A DNA stretch of 46,300 bases. Origin: Aequorivita soesokkakensis (GTDB lineage Bacteria; Bacteroidota; Bacteroidia; Flavobacteriales; Flavobacteriaceae). The DNA is taken from assembly GCF_001641085.1 (NCBI RefSeq), contig NZ_LXIE01000014.1:1-46300 (forward strand), given 5' to 3'. The notes under the pieces are model-generated. The model was not told the origin of the DNA. It searched no databases and saw nothing but the letters and a program-made list of their open reading frames with translations. Below, in pieces: positions 24,507 to 32,662 of the stretch (positions are counted from its first letter, which is position 1; each line of letters begins with the position of its first letter). The position numbers and the translations under genes are program-made.

Positions 24507-25346
24507 TTACGGCAGCCACTTTTTATCGAAATTAGGTTTCCTTTTTTCAAGAAAAGCATCCCGCCCTTCTTTCGCTTCGTCCGTCATATAGGCAAGTCTT
24601 GTAGCTTCACCGGCAAAAACCTGTTGGCCCACCATTCCGTCATCGGTTAAATTCATTGCAAACTTCAACATTTTTATGGAAGTTGGGCTTTTTGCCAAAA
24701 TCTCCTGCGCCCACTCATAAGCAGTGTCTTCAAGTTCAGCGTGAGGAATCACGGCATTCACCATTCCCATTTCAAAAGCTTCCTGTGCAGAATAATTTCT
24801 TCCAAGGAAAAAGATTTCGCGGGCACGCTTCTGCCCTACCATTTTAGCTAAGTAAGCACTTCCGTAGCCGCCGTCAAAACTTGTAACATCAGCATCGGTC
24901 TGTTTAAAAATGGCGTGTTCCTTGCTGGCCAAAGTTAAATCGCAAACCACGTGCAAACTATGTCCGCCACCAACGGCCCAACCCGGAACTACACAAATAA
25001 CGGCTTTCGGCATAAAACGAATCAACCGCTGTACATCAAGAATATTCAAACGATGATAACCATCCTCACCCACATATCCTTGGTGGCCGCGTGCCTTTTG
25101 GTCGCCACCGCTACAAAAACTATAAACACCATCTTTGGAAGAAGGCCCTTCGGCAGAAAGCAAAACCACACCAACGGAAGTATCTTCCTGTGCATCGTGA
25201 AAAGCATCCAGTAGTTCGGCAGTTGTCTTTGGGCGAAACGCATTGCGCACATCGGGCCTATTAAAAGCAATACGTGCCACGCCATTTGCTTTTTTATAGG
25301 TTATATCTGTATATTCTTTAACGGTTTTCCAGTTGGGTGAAGACAT
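24507..25346 (-). CDS. menB: 1,4-dihydroxy-2-naphthoyl-CoA synthase
   Basis: 279 residues, crotonase superfamily. Typical MenB motifs: RPDVRNAFRPKTTAEL, FCSGGDQK (oxyanion hole and CoA site), the VVPGWAVGGGHSLHVVCDLTLAS helix region, DADVTSFDGGYGSAYLA, and the C-terminal FLEKRKPNF. It closes the second ring of the naphthoquinone from o-succinylbenzoyl-CoA in menaquinone synthesis. The frame extends 24 codons upstream to 25418, but the ATG at 25346 starts the normal MSSPNWKTVKEYTDI N-terminus. A TATCTTTG element is present about 18 nt upstream. It is separate from menD and menF, which lie 4 kb further on the same strand. Confidence 0.95.
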   Translation of the reverse strand: MSSPNWKTVKEYTDITYKKANGVARIAFNRPDVRNAFRPKTTAELLDAFHDAQEDTSVGVVLLSAEGPSSKDGVYSFCSGGDQKARGHQGYVGEDGYHRLNILDVQRLIRFMPKAVICVVPGWAVGGGHSLHVVCDLTLASKEHAIFKQTDADVTSFDGGYGSAYLAKMVGQKRAREIFFLGRNYSAQEAFEMGMVNAVIPHAELEDTAYEWAQEILAKSPTSIKMLKFAMNLTDDGMVGQQVFAGEATRLAYMTDEAKEGRDAFLEKRKPNFDKKWLP

Positions 25347-25364
25347 AATTCTTATTTTTGTTTT

Positions 25365-25372
25365 CAAAGATA
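25365..25372 (-). promoter_or_regulatory. menB -7 promoter element (TATCTTTG)
   Basis: On the minus strand TATCTTTG matches TAnnTTTG, 18 nt before the menB ATG. No convincing -33 TTG at the usual spacing. Confidence 0.5.
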
Positions 25373-25446
25373 TAAATTGTTTGTGGTTTATGGTTTGTTG
25401 TTTAACCGTTGAAGCCACAAACCCTAAACATAAATTTCATAAAATA

Positions 25447-26565
25447 ATGAAACATTTTCTTTCTTTTTTCGCAATTCTTTTCACAATCACCCTTACCGCA
25501 CAGCAGCCATATAAATTTACTACCATTACTGACTTGGAGGCCACACCTGTAATAAGCCAGGGAATTACGGGAACGTGCTGGAGTTTTAGCAGTACTTCTT
25601 TTTTGGAAAGTGAAATAATTCGCCTTACGGGAAAGAAAATAGATTTGAGTGAAATGTACCAAGTGCGAAATACCTACCCTCTTAAAGCAGAAAACTATAT
25701 TATGCGCCAAGGTCGCGCGCAGTTTGGCGAAGGCGGTTTGGCGCACGATGTAATGAATTCCGTAGAAAGAAATGGTTTGGTTCCCGAAGAAGCTTTCAGT
25801 GGTTTATTTGTTGGCGAAACAGTTTACAACCACGCCGAAATGGTTGCAGTGCTTGAAGCAATGCTAAAAACATATGTGGACAATCCCGGAAGAAAACTCA
25901 GTAAAAAATGGCGATCAGCGATTGAAGGGGTTTTGGACGCGTATATTGGTAAAAACTTAACCAATTTCACTTTTGAGGGAAAACAATACACGCCACAAAC
26001 ATTTTTGGCAATGACCAAAATACAGCCAGCGGATTATGTAAATCTCACAAGTTTTACGCAGGCACCATTCTACTCACAATTTATATTGAACATTCCAGAC
26101 AACTGGAGTAACGGCAGCTTTTATAATGTTCCGTTGGATGAAATGATGGCGACAATTGACAATGCGTTGGAAAAAGGTTTCACTGTAGAATTGGATTGCG
26201 ATGTAAGTGAAAAAACATTTTCCTCAAAAGATGGCGTAGCTGTTATTCCCGAAAATGCCGAAAATAATGTGAAAGCGTTGCAAGGCATTTATCCCGAAAA
26301 GAAAATCACCCAGGAATATCGGCAGGAAGAGTTTGAAAATTATGACACTACCGATGACCATTTAATGCACATTACAGGAATATTGCAGGACCAAAACGGC
26401 ACAAAATATTATAAGGTAAAAAACAGTTGGGGAACAGATGAAACGCGTGTTGCCAATGGCGGATACATATATTTTAGTGAGGCTTATATGCGTTTAAAAG
26501 CAATAAGTGTTACAGTGCATAAAGATGCCTTGCCAAAAAACACGGCAACAAAACTTAATCTGTAA
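25447..26565 (+). CDS. C1-family cysteine peptidase, bleomycin hydrolase/PepC type, secreted
   Basis: 372 residues. Signal peptide MKHFLSFFAILFTITLTA; then the papain-like fold: Gln38 and Cys44 in SQGITGTCWSFSS, His in DDHLMHITG, and Asn in KVKNSWG, so the Gln-Cys-His-Asn set is complete. The large insertion between Cys and His and the ending match bleomycin hydrolase/aminopeptidase C, an enzyme that removes N-terminal residues and forms a hexameric barrel in relatives. The signal peptide implies a periplasmic or exported form, unlike the cytosolic PepC of other bacteria. The longest frame starts at 25333, but that would put a non-signal extension in front; the ATG at 25447 is chosen. Divergent from menB. 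Confidence 0.88.
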   Translation: MKHFLSFFAILFTITLTAQQPYKFTTITDLEATPVISQGITGTCWSFSSTSFLESEIIRLTGKKIDLSEMYQVRNTYPLKAENYIMRQGRAQFGEGGLAHDVMNSVERNGLVPEEAFSGLFVGETVYNHAEMVAVLEAMLKTYVDNPGRKLSKKWRSAIEGVLDAYIGKNLTNFTFEGKQYTPQTFLAMTKIQPADYVNLTSFTQAPFYSQFILNIPDNWSNGSFYNVPLDEMMATIDNALEKGFTVELDCDVSEKTFSSKDGVAVIPENAENNVKALQGIYPEKKITQEYRQEEFENYDTTDDHLMHITGILQDQNGTKYYKVKNSWGTDETRVANGGYIYFSEAYMRLKAISVTVHKDALPKNTATKLNL

Positions 26566-26599
26566 AAAAATATGACAATAAAGTTGGCTCAACTTTTGT

Positions 26600-26607
26600 T
26601 ATCTTTG
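26600..26607 (+). promoter_or_regulatory. -7 element TATCTTTG of the secreted 158-aa protein
   Basis: TATCTTTG ends 5 nt before the ATG at 26613, so the mRNA is predicted to be leaderless or nearly so. Confidence 0.5.
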
Positions 26608-26612
26608 AAGCG

Positions 26613-27089
26613 ATGAAAAAATTATTGTTTATAATATTGTTTTTCCCGTTAATTGCCGCTGCGCAGTTGGATTTTGAGAGCAATAAATTTAAACTTGATG
26701 TTGTGAAACTTCCCGAGATTGAAAGTTTGATGACTACTTCCCTACCTTCCAATTCAAATTTTACCAATAAATATTCCAATAAAATTCCTTCTTTTAAACT
26801 AAGCAAGGAAAATTACCGCGAGCCCGTAAGTATGTTTGAGGCCATAAGTAGTTACCAACAGCCTACCTCAAACATTCAGATAAGTCTGGATCCGCGTGAA
26901 TATGGAGTTTTTGGTGGCAACAGCAGCTATTCTGCAGATAGCGCAACTTCCGTTAAAAATATTGCCTATAAAGAATCCCGAGGTTTTTTACGGCCTGAAT
27001 TAATATACCCTTATAACTATTACCAACGCCCCACCAGAAGAAGTGGTTTCTACGTAGGTTATGGGGTCTATGGAACGCCTTCACAGTAA
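26613..27089 (+). CDS. Secreted small protein of unknown function
   Basis: 158 residues. Signal peptide MKKLLFIILFFPLIAAAQ, then a low-complexity mature part rich in Ser, Asn and Tyr, ending in an aromatic and Gly-rich tail (YPYNYYQRPTRRSGFYVGYG). No known domain. The mature part starts with QLDFESNKFKLDVVKLPEIES. It has its own promoter element. It follows the C1 peptidase by 47 nt in the same direction. Possibly a periplasmic or surface protein; function not inferred. Confidence 0.6.
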   Translation: MKKLLFIILFFPLIAAAQLDFESNKFKLDVVKLPEIESLMTTSLPSNSNFTNKYSNKIPSFKLSKENYREPVSMFEAISSYQQPTSNIQISLDPREYGVFGGNSSYSADSATSVKNIAYKESRGFLRPELIYPYNYYQRPTRRSGFYVGYGVYGTPSQ

Positions 27090-27172
27090 TTAAATATCTT
27101 TTTTCTAAGTACAATCTGATGATCAATTTTAAAATAAATTAAGTTTTGTTTTATTTAGTTAGGATTCCTTAC

Positions 27173-27180
27173 TATATTTG
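27173..27180 (+). promoter_or_regulatory. -7 element TATATTTG of the thioredoxin-like gene
   Basis: TATATTTG lies 39 nt before the ATG at 27220. A TTG at 27146-27148 is 24 nt upstream, slightly far for the usual spacing. Confidence 0.4.
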
Positions 27181-27219
27181 TTGAAGCGATATTGCTTTCA
27201 ATCTTAAATTCTTTTAATT

Positions 27220-27453
27220 ATGAAAAAGTCAGTTTTTTATCACGCCGGTTGTCCGGTTTGTATTAGTGCCGAACATGAAATCCTTGGACTTATGGATCCT
27301 TCTTCCGTTGAAATTGTTCATTTGGGAGAGGACAAATCAAAAATCCAACAAGCTGAAAATGCAGGCGTAAAATCCGTGCCCGCTTTGGTTACCCCTACTG
27401 GCAACGTACTCCATATAAATTATGGAGCTTCAATGGCCGATGTTAAAGGTTGA
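27220..27453 (+). CDS. Small thioredoxin-fold protein with CxxC
   Basis: 77 residues. Thioredoxin/glutaredoxin-like: an N-terminal strand leading to GCPVC (Cys11 and Cys14), a helix, a second strand with VEIVHLGEDK, and a cis-Pro loop KSVPALVTPTGNVLHINYG. It is shorter than most thioredoxins and resembles glutaredoxin-like thiol oxidoreductases. No signal peptide, so it is cytoplasmic. It is followed by the promoter and gene of a MarR regulator that carries a cysteine cluster, which suggests a redox theme; this is inference. Confidence 0.75.
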   Translation: MKKSVFYHAGCPVCISAEHEILGLMDPSSVEIVHLGEDKSKIQQAENAGVKSVPALVTPTGNVLHINYGASMADVKG

Positions 27454-27479
27454 AAATTCAATTAGGAATACTAACTTTG
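27450..27479 (+). promoter_or_regulatory. Promoter of the MarR gene (TTG-N19-TAACTTTG)
   Basis: TTG at 27450-27452, overlapping the stop codon of the upstream gene, and TAACTTTG at 27472-27479, 19 nt apart: an exact match to the Bacteroidota promoter pattern. Confidence 0.7.
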
Positions 27480-27506
27480 CCTGTTAGGGCTTAATCCTTA
27501 ACAGGC
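27479..27506. promoter_or_regulatory. Inverted repeat in the MarR leader (operator or terminator)
   Basis: GCCTGTTA (27479-27486) and TAACAGGC (27499-27506), 12 nt apart, start at the last base of the -7 element and end 6 nt before the MarR start codon. It could be the operator for autorepression, as MarR proteins bind inverted repeats, or the terminator of the thioredoxin-like gene (a short run TTTATT follows). Confidence 0.55.
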
Positions 27507-27512
27507 TTTATT

Positions 27513-28118
27513 ATGGAAAAAAGTGTTTTTGACACCTCCTTTCAACAGGAAAGTGTGAGCAACAAAATAGTAGTTGGATTGGAACGGATTTCCGAAGTTT
27601 TCCGAACACTGCTCTGGGCAGAAGCCAAAAATTCTGGGGTAAGCCCAATTCAGATTCAAATCCTCATTTTTATTGCCTACCATAAAAGCTCACTATGCAC
27701 GGTTAGCTATTTGGCAAAGGAATTTGATGTAACCAAACCCACCATCAGCGATGCTGTGAAATCTTTGGAACAAAAAAAACTGATTTTAAAAGATTTTTCA
27801 AAACCTGACAGCCGAAGTTATCTCATAGCTCTTTCGGAAAAGGGAAAAGAATTGGTTTCTGTTACAGAAAATTACGCCAATCCGTTAAAAAAGCAATTTG
27901 ATACATTCGATGAATCGCAACTGGAAATCGTTTATGAAGCCATCGTAAAACTTATCTACAATTTAAACAAAGCTGGGATAATCAGCGTACAACGAACCTG
28001 TTTTGCATGTAAATTTCACAGTAAAAAAGAAGGTGGCGATTATTGTGAATTTCTTCAAAAGCCTTTAAAGACCGAAAGCATTCGCGTTGACTGCCCTGAA
28101 TTTGAAGAAAAAATTTAA
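27513..28118 (+). CDS. MarR-family regulator with C-terminal cysteine cluster
   Basis: 201 residues, longer than the usual 140-160. Residues about 40-125 form the MarR winged helix (KNSGVSPIQIQILIFIAYH, YLAKEFDVTKPTISDAVKSL, wing with KPDSRSYLIALSEKG). The extra C-terminus holds four cysteines, FACKFH preceded by a Cys, then YCEF and DCPEF, a spacing that could bind zinc or an Fe-S centre or act as a redox switch. MarR proteins repress genes until a ligand or oxidant releases them. Its own promoter overlaps an inverted repeat (27479-27506). The gene overlaps the convergent cvfB-like gene by 4 nt at the stops. Confidence 0.83.
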   Translation: MEKSVFDTSFQQESVSNKIVVGLERISEVFRTLLWAEAKNSGVSPIQIQILIFIAYHKSSLCTVSYLAKEFDVTKPTISDAVKSLEQKKLILKDFSKPDSRSYLIALSEKGKELVSVTENYANPLKKQFDTFDESQLEIVYEAIVKLIYNLNKAGIISVQRTCFACKFHSKKEGGDYCEFLQKPLKTESIRVDCPEFEEKI

Positions 28119-28945
28119 ATCAATTCTATTCCGTCTTCCTTAATCACAATCTGCTTGTCTTTATAAAGCGTTCCAATTGCTTTTTTAAAGCTTTTCTTGC
28201 TCATCCCCAACATATTTTTGATAGTATCGGGATCAGATTTATCGTGAAGCGGTAAAAATCCACCCGCTGCTTCCAATTCTTCACGAATAAAGTTTGCATT
28301 GGGCTCAATGCTTTTATATCCGGGCGTTTGCAGCACAAGATCAATTTTATTGTCGGGGCGTATTTTTTTTATGAATGCCTTCATTTTATCACCCGTTCGG
28401 ATGTCCTCAAAAATATCTTCAATATAGATAAGTCCTTTGTGAACACCGTTTACAATTGCGTTAGCTCCTTTTTCGGTAAGGTGTGTCACCAAAATATCAA
28501 CTTCCTGAAAAGGCTCAACGGTCAAGGTTTCATTTTGAAGAAAGTGATTGGTTTTACTGCTTCCTACCAAACGGTTGGTTTTTTCATCAATATATAGGTA
28601 AACAATGTACCAATTACCTTTTTTCATTGGGCGCGCTTGCTCCTTAAAGGGAACAAAAAGCTGTTTTTCCAGCCCCCAATCCATAAAAGCACCATATTCC
28701 GTTACATCGCTACAGTGCAAATAACCAAAAGTATTCAATTGCAGAAAAGGATCGAGCGTGGTGGCGATGGGACGTTCTTCATTATCCAGATAAATGAAAA
28801 CCGAAATTTCATCACCTATTTCATATTCCTCCGGTTTATATTTATGTGGCAAAAGCACCACATTTTCCTCGTCATCGCCCAAATAAAGACCCGGTTCGGT
28901 TTCCCGAAGTATCTCTAAAATATTGTATTCGCCCAGTTTTATCAT
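28115..28945 (-). CDS. CvfB-like S1-domain RNA-binding protein
   Basis: 276 residues built of repeated S1/OB-like domains and a C-terminal winged helix, as in the CvfB (conserved virulence factor B) family. The N-terminus reads IKLGEYNILEILRETEPGLYL; an S1-like block contains DVTEYGAFMDWGLEKQLFVPF; a third contains GANAIVNGVHKGLIYIEDIF; the end has the winged-helix segment GMSKKSFKKAIGTLYKDKQI. Family members bind RNA and affect expression of other genes; a direct target is not known. TACCTTTG ends 5 nt before the ATG, suggesting a leaderless mRNA. Confidence 0.85.
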   Translation of the reverse strand: MIKLGEYNILEILRETEPGLYLGDDEENVVLLPHKYKPEEYEIGDEISVFIYLDNEERPIATTLDPFLQLNTFGYLHCSDVTEYGAFMDWGLEKQLFVPFKEQARPMKKGNWYIVYLYIDEKTNRLVGSSKTNHFLQNETLTVEPFQEVDILVTHLTEKGANAIVNGVHKGLIYIEDIFEDIRTGDKMKAFIKKIRPDNKIDLVLQTPGYKSIEPNANFIREELEAAGGFLPLHDKSDPDTIKNMLGMSKKSFKKAIGTLYKDKQIVIKEDGIELI

Positions 28946-28950
28946 AGCTG

Positions 28951-28958
28951 CAAAGGTA
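28951..28958 (-). promoter_or_regulatory. -7 element TACCTTTG of the CvfB gene
   Basis: TACCTTTG on the minus strand, separated from the start codon by 5 nt (AGCTG read on +). Predicts a leaderless transcript. Confidence 0.55.
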
Positions 28959-29029
28959 CTGTTTTATAGTTAAAAAAAATGTGAAACACGTATATCGAAA
29001 TGAAACTAAAAATGTAAATTCACGTTGAA

Positions 29030-29434
29030 ATGCAAAAAATTACGCAACATAACCTTCCTAATGATTTCCAATTGAAAAGTAAATTGGAAACAGATATTGG
29101 CGTTGTTTATTTTTATGGAAATATCGTTGTGTTTGAAGCAAATGAAGGCGTAACGCTTTCCTATAAAACAGGTTTCTCTGTTTTATTGAAAGGCCTCACA
29201 ATAGTGGGAACTAAACCATTTGTTTATATTTCAAATAGAACAAACTCATATTCCATAAAACCAATGGATTATAAATATTTGAACAAAGTGCCAACTTTAA
29301 AATGTGTTGGCATTGTTACTTATAGCGAAGTTGGACATTCCAATGCAGAACTGGAATCCAATTTCTGCAAAAAACCATTCCGGATTTTTGAAAATTTAAC
29401 CGAAGCCGTTATTTGGGGAAAGGGTTTTTTATAG
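29030..29434 (+). CDS. SpoIIAA/STAS-like small protein, paralogue 2
   Basis: 134 residues. Shares with the protein at 24092-24487 the pattern YISNR...YSIKP, a central hydrophobic strand (LKCVGIVTYSEVGHSNAELES) and the ending KKPFRIFENLTEAVIWG. The two are homologous members of the same small family. No signal peptide or membrane segment. Its stop overlaps the end of menD by a few bases, the two genes being convergent. Function unknown; a STAS-like fold is inferred from the strand/helix pattern only. Confidence 0.6.
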   Translation: MQKITQHNLPNDFQLKSKLETDIGVVYFYGNIVVFEANEGVTLSYKTGFSVLLKGLTIVGTKPFVYISNRTNSYSIKPMDYKYLNKVPTLKCVGIVTYSEVGHSNAELESNFCKKPFRIFENLTEAVIWGKGFL

Positions 29435-31093
29435 GATATATTTGAAATAATCCAAAAGCACTTTATCGTTTACCGTTGAAGGCGTGAAAATTTCAAGCAA
29501 GGCTGGCCCTTCATCACTATCAAAAAAATCATTAATTCTTTTGGTTAAATTATCTTCGGAATCAATGGTTTGGTAACTAAATCCGTACATTTCCGAAAGC
29601 TGTTTTGCACTTAGATTGTGCTTCGTTTCAAAATAAGTATCAAAAAGCTGGGAATCCTTTTCTCCCGGAAGTATTCTGAAAATGCCTCCACCACCGTTGT
29701 TCACAACAATAATTTTGAAATTCTTCGGAATGTAATTGTTCCAAAGTGCATTACTGTCATAGAAAAAACTGAGGTCGCCCGTTAAAAAAACCGTTGGCAA
29801 TTTTGAAGCATAGCCGGCGCCGATTGCCGTGCTCATACTGCCATCAATTCCGCTGGTGCCGCGGTTGCAAAACACTTCTGCCGAAACAGGAATGTCAAAA
29901 AGTTGCGCATACCGAATCGTGGCGCTATTGCTCAACTGCAATTGGATGTTTTGTGGAAGCTGTTTAAAAATTTTAGAAAAAACCATAAAATCAGAATACG
30001 GAATTTCATTTTCATAAAACTCGTGACGCTGCAATCTATGCGTTTTTATGGCTAACCATTGGTTTTGATACTCGCTATCTATCTTTCGCGTCTTCGGAAG
30101 AAATTCAGCAAAAAAATTATTTATGGTTAATTTGAAATGTTTATCCAACACAAAGTAAGTATTGTATGCCTTTTTGGAATCAACATGCCAATGCTCTTTA
30201 GGCGGAAAACTGCGCAAAAATGCTTTTATCTTTTTAGAGACCACCATTCCACCAAAGCTTAGCAAAATATCTGGCTGTAATTTTTTGAAATCTTCTTCCG
30301 TTAATGAAGCAATGAGTTGGTCAATGGCTGAAATAAAATTTTCATCATGTAGATTTGATGTGGTTTCGGTCAAAACCAAAACGCTTTCATCTTTTGAAAG
30401 TTGGTCAATAAAACGCTGTTCCACACTATTTGGTGGCAAAACGCCGACTAGAACCATCTTTTTTTCACTTCTGTTCCATATTTCGGCATAAGAAAAAAAA
30501 TCTTCCTCAAAAGTTTTTGTGTTTTTTCGAGGCACTACGTTTTGTGGCCAAACCAATTGGTTTTCAGTAGTGTGATAAAGCGGTTCAGAAAAAGGTACGT
30601 TAATATGTACAGGGCCATTTAGCTCTATTGCTGTGTTCAGTGCAATGTTAACCTCCGTCTCATTTTTAACCTGAAAATCTTCCCCTTCAACACAATTTGC
30701 GCTGTAAAGAATATGGTTTTCAAAAACATTTTCCTGCCGAATGGTCTGTCCGTCGCCAATATCTATATAATCCGAAGGTCTATCTGCGGAAATAACAACC
30801 AACGGAATATCGCTATAATATGCTTCCGCCACGGCGGGATAATAATTGAGCAAGGCCGAACCGGAAGTACAAATAACCGCGACCGGCTTCTGAAGCTGCT
30901 GCGCCATTCCCAACGCGAAAAAAGCGGCACAGCGCTCATCAACAATGCTGAAACACTTAAATTGCGGATGTTCACCAAAACCAATGGTAAGCGGTGCATT
31001 GCGCGATCCCGGGGAAATTATTATGTGGTCTATACCCTTGTCCAAACATAATTGTACAAGCGTTTGTGAGAGAATTTTATTTGAGAATTTCAT
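29429..31093 (-). CDS. menD: 2-succinyl-5-enolpyruvyl-6-hydroxy-3-cyclohexene-1-carboxylate synthase
   Basis: 554 residues, thiamin diphosphate enzyme. N-terminal pyrimidine domain with IIISPGSRNAPLTIGF and DERCAAFFALGMAQ; central domain; C-terminal PP domain with NRGTSGIDGSMSTAIGAGYA, TGDLSFFYDSNAL and VVNNGGGGIFRILPG, the metal and TPP motif. It joins isochorismate and 2-oxoglutarate in menaquinone synthesis, the step after MenF, whose gene lies 31 nt upstream on the same strand. A TACCTTTG element sits 6 nt before the ATG, so menD also has its own promoter. Confidence 0.96.
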   Translation of the reverse strand: MKFSNKILSQTLVQLCLDKGIDHIIISPGSRNAPLTIGFGEHPQFKCFSIVDERCAAFFALGMAQQLQKPVAVICTSGSALLNYYPAVAEAYYSDIPLVVISADRPSDYIDIGDGQTIRQENVFENHILYSANCVEGEDFQVKNETEVNIALNTAIELNGPVHINVPFSEPLYHTTENQLVWPQNVVPRKNTKTFEEDFFSYAEIWNRSEKKMVLVGVLPPNSVEQRFIDQLSKDESVLVLTETTSNLHDENFISAIDQLIASLTEEDFKKLQPDILLSFGGMVVSKKIKAFLRSFPPKEHWHVDSKKAYNTYFVLDKHFKLTINNFFAEFLPKTRKIDSEYQNQWLAIKTHRLQRHEFYENEIPYSDFMVFSKIFKQLPQNIQLQLSNSATIRYAQLFDIPVSAEVFCNRGTSGIDGSMSTAIGAGYASKLPTVFLTGDLSFFYDSNALWNNYIPKNFKIIVVNNGGGGIFRILPGEKDSQLFDTYFETKHNLSAKQLSEMYGFSYQTIDSEDNLTKRINDFFDSDEGPALLEIFTPSTVNDKVLLDYFKYIL

Positions 31094-31099
31094 GGATTA

Positions 31100-31107
31100 C
31101 AAAGGTA
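31100..31107 (-). promoter_or_regulatory. -7 element TACCTTTG of menD
   Basis: TACCTTTG on the minus strand, 6 nt before the menD ATG, in the short gap behind menF. Predicts an internal start of transcription with a leaderless mRNA. Confidence 0.5.
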
Positions 31108-31124
31108 CAAAGAAGCCCAAAATA

Positions 31125-32192
31125 TTATAGCATTGGCTTCAATACTTGTAGCATCGTTTGCATTTTATTTTGCGTTTCCTGCCACTCTTCCTGCGGTTGG
31201 GAAGCGAGTGTTATGCCACCGCCCACAAAAAGACGTGCCGTGTTATCAAAAATCTTCATACAACGCAGATTGACCATTAATGAAGCCGCTGCACCATTTT
31301 CCATAATTGGACCTAAAAAACCTGTGTAAAATTCTCTCGGATAGCCTTCATTGTCAACAATAAAATCCTTTGCTATTTTTTTTGGACTCCCACAAATGGC
31401 AGGGGTTGGATGAAGTGCCGCAGCAACCGTGGTTAAAGTTGCTTTCCCATTTTTTAGAATTCCAGTAATATCGGTTCGTAAATGTAGTACTGATCCTGCG
31501 CGATGTGTATGTGGGTTTGAAACTTTTAAAACTGAAGTAACCTTCTGCAAACTGGTGGTAATGGCATCGGTAACCAATTGCTGCTCGTCCAATTCTTTCG
31601 GGCCCCAAAGTACAGGTTCTTTATTTGTAAATGGTTGCGTTCCCGCCAGGGCCATTGTTTTAAAGGAATCATTCTCAACCTGAACCAATGTTTCGGGTGT
31701 GGCGCCGCACCAAATTCCAGTTTCGGGATGATACCAAACATATCTAAAAGCTTTGGGGTAAGCCGAAAACAATTGTTTTATTAAAATTTCCAATGAAAAG
31801 TTATTCAAAGAAAAATCCTTATGTCGGGAGATTACAATTTTATTCGCCTTTCTTTTTTTAATTGTGTCGAGGGTTTTCTCAAAAAGCTTAATGTATTTAT
31901 TTTTTTCCTTAATATCTTTTAAAATGACAACAGGGCTTAAATCGATTTCTTCTTTAATCAGTTGACATTGATAGCTTTCAGCATCACTTTGAGGTATATA
32001 TAAAGCTGTTTCACTATATTCAAAGGGAGCAAAAACAAATCCATTATCGGTAAATGCGGTTATCCTATGCGTATGATTGTCTTTTTGCAAAAGTGCATTT
32101 ACACTTTCACTTTCGGGCAATGAAAAAATCACAAACGGTATTTTTTTTATATAATGCTGCGAAATTTTTTCGATCAGTAGGTTAAAGTCCAT
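31125..32192 (-). CDS. menF: Isochorismate synthase
   Basis: 355 residues, chorismate-binding enzyme. Conserved C-terminal core: KIVISRHKDF, YHPETGIWCGATPETLV, TMALAGT, LWGPKELDEQQLV, HLRTDITG, ALHPTPAICGSPK and the ending GGGITLASQPQEEW, as in MenF/EntC/DhbC. It converts chorismate to isochorismate, the first committed step to menaquinone. The menD gene follows 31 nt downstream and the thioesterase gene precedes it with overlapping stop and start (TAATG), so the three genes form an operon. No siderophore genes are nearby, which supports the menaquinone role. Confidence 0.92.
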   Translation of the reverse strand: MDFNLLIEKISQHYIKKIPFVIFSLPESESVNALLQKDNHTHRITAFTDNGFVFAPFEYSETALYIPQSDAESYQCQLIKEEIDLSPVVILKDIKEKNKYIKLFEKTLDTIKKRKANKIVISRHKDFSLNNFSLEILIKQLFSAYPKAFRYVWYHPETGIWCGATPETLVQVENDSFKTMALAGTQPFTNKEPVLWGPKELDEQQLVTDAITTSLQKVTSVLKVSNPHTHRAGSVLHLRTDITGILKNGKATLTTVAAALHPTPAICGSPKKIAKDFIVDNEGYPREFYTGFLGPIMENGAAASLMVNLRCMKIFDNTARLFVGGGITLASQPQEEWQETQNKMQTMLQVLKPML

Positions 32193-32617
32193 TACTTATT
32201 TTTGGGTAAGGTAAGGGTTGTGAGTTTTATTTGTGATACCAATGCGCCTTCCTCATTGGTTATTTTTATTTGCCAAAGCTGTGTGGTCCGTCCTTTGTGA
32301 ATAATGCTGGCATGGGCATAAACATAGCCATCGCGAACGCTTTTAACGTGGTTTGCGGCAATTTCAATTCCGCGTATAACAATTTCTTCTGAATTCAAAA
32401 AAAAGTAAGCGCCAGCACTGCCCACACTTTCTGCCAAAGCCACCGAAGCACCCCCGTGCAGTACACCATCAGGTTGGTGAACCCTTGGAGTTACAGGCAT
32501 TCTGGCAACTAAAAAATCATCACCTACTTCCGTGAACTCTATTTCTAAGGTTTCCATTAAAGTGTTCTTGCACATTTTTTTTGAAATTGCAAGAATTTCG
32601 TCTTTGGTGTACTTCAT
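32192..32617 (-). CDS. Hotdog-fold thioesterase, probably DHNA-CoA hydrolase
   Basis: 141 residues, PaaI-type hotdog fold. The segment HQPDGVLHGGASVALAESVG is the hallmark: the Asp/Glu-facing helix and the HGG turn of the hotdog thioesterases, including Glu in the helix (AESVGS). The start of the menaquinone operon with menF and menD makes 1,4-dihydroxy-2-naphthoyl-CoA hydrolase the natural reading: it would remove CoA from the MenB product. The TAA overlaps the menF ATG by one base. Specificity is inferred from context, not from residues. Confidence 0.85.
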   Translation of the reverse strand: MKYTKDEILAISKKMCKNTLMETLEIEFTEVGDDFLVARMPVTPRVHQPDGVLHGGASVALAESVGSAGAYFFLNSEEIVIRGIEIAANHVKSVRDGYVYAHASIIHKGRTTQLWQIKITNEEGALVSQIKLTTLTLPKNK

Positions 32618-32635
32618 TCTATTGGATTACATTTG
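32604..32635 (+). promoter_or_regulatory. Candidate promoter of the esterase gene (TTG-N21-TACATTTG)
   Basis: TTG at 32604-32606 (inside the thioesterase gene) and TACATTTG at 32628-32635, 21 nt apart, pointing to the esterase at 32663. Confidence 0.45.
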
Positions 32636-32662
32636 TAAAAATACAAAATTGAAGTTTACAAA

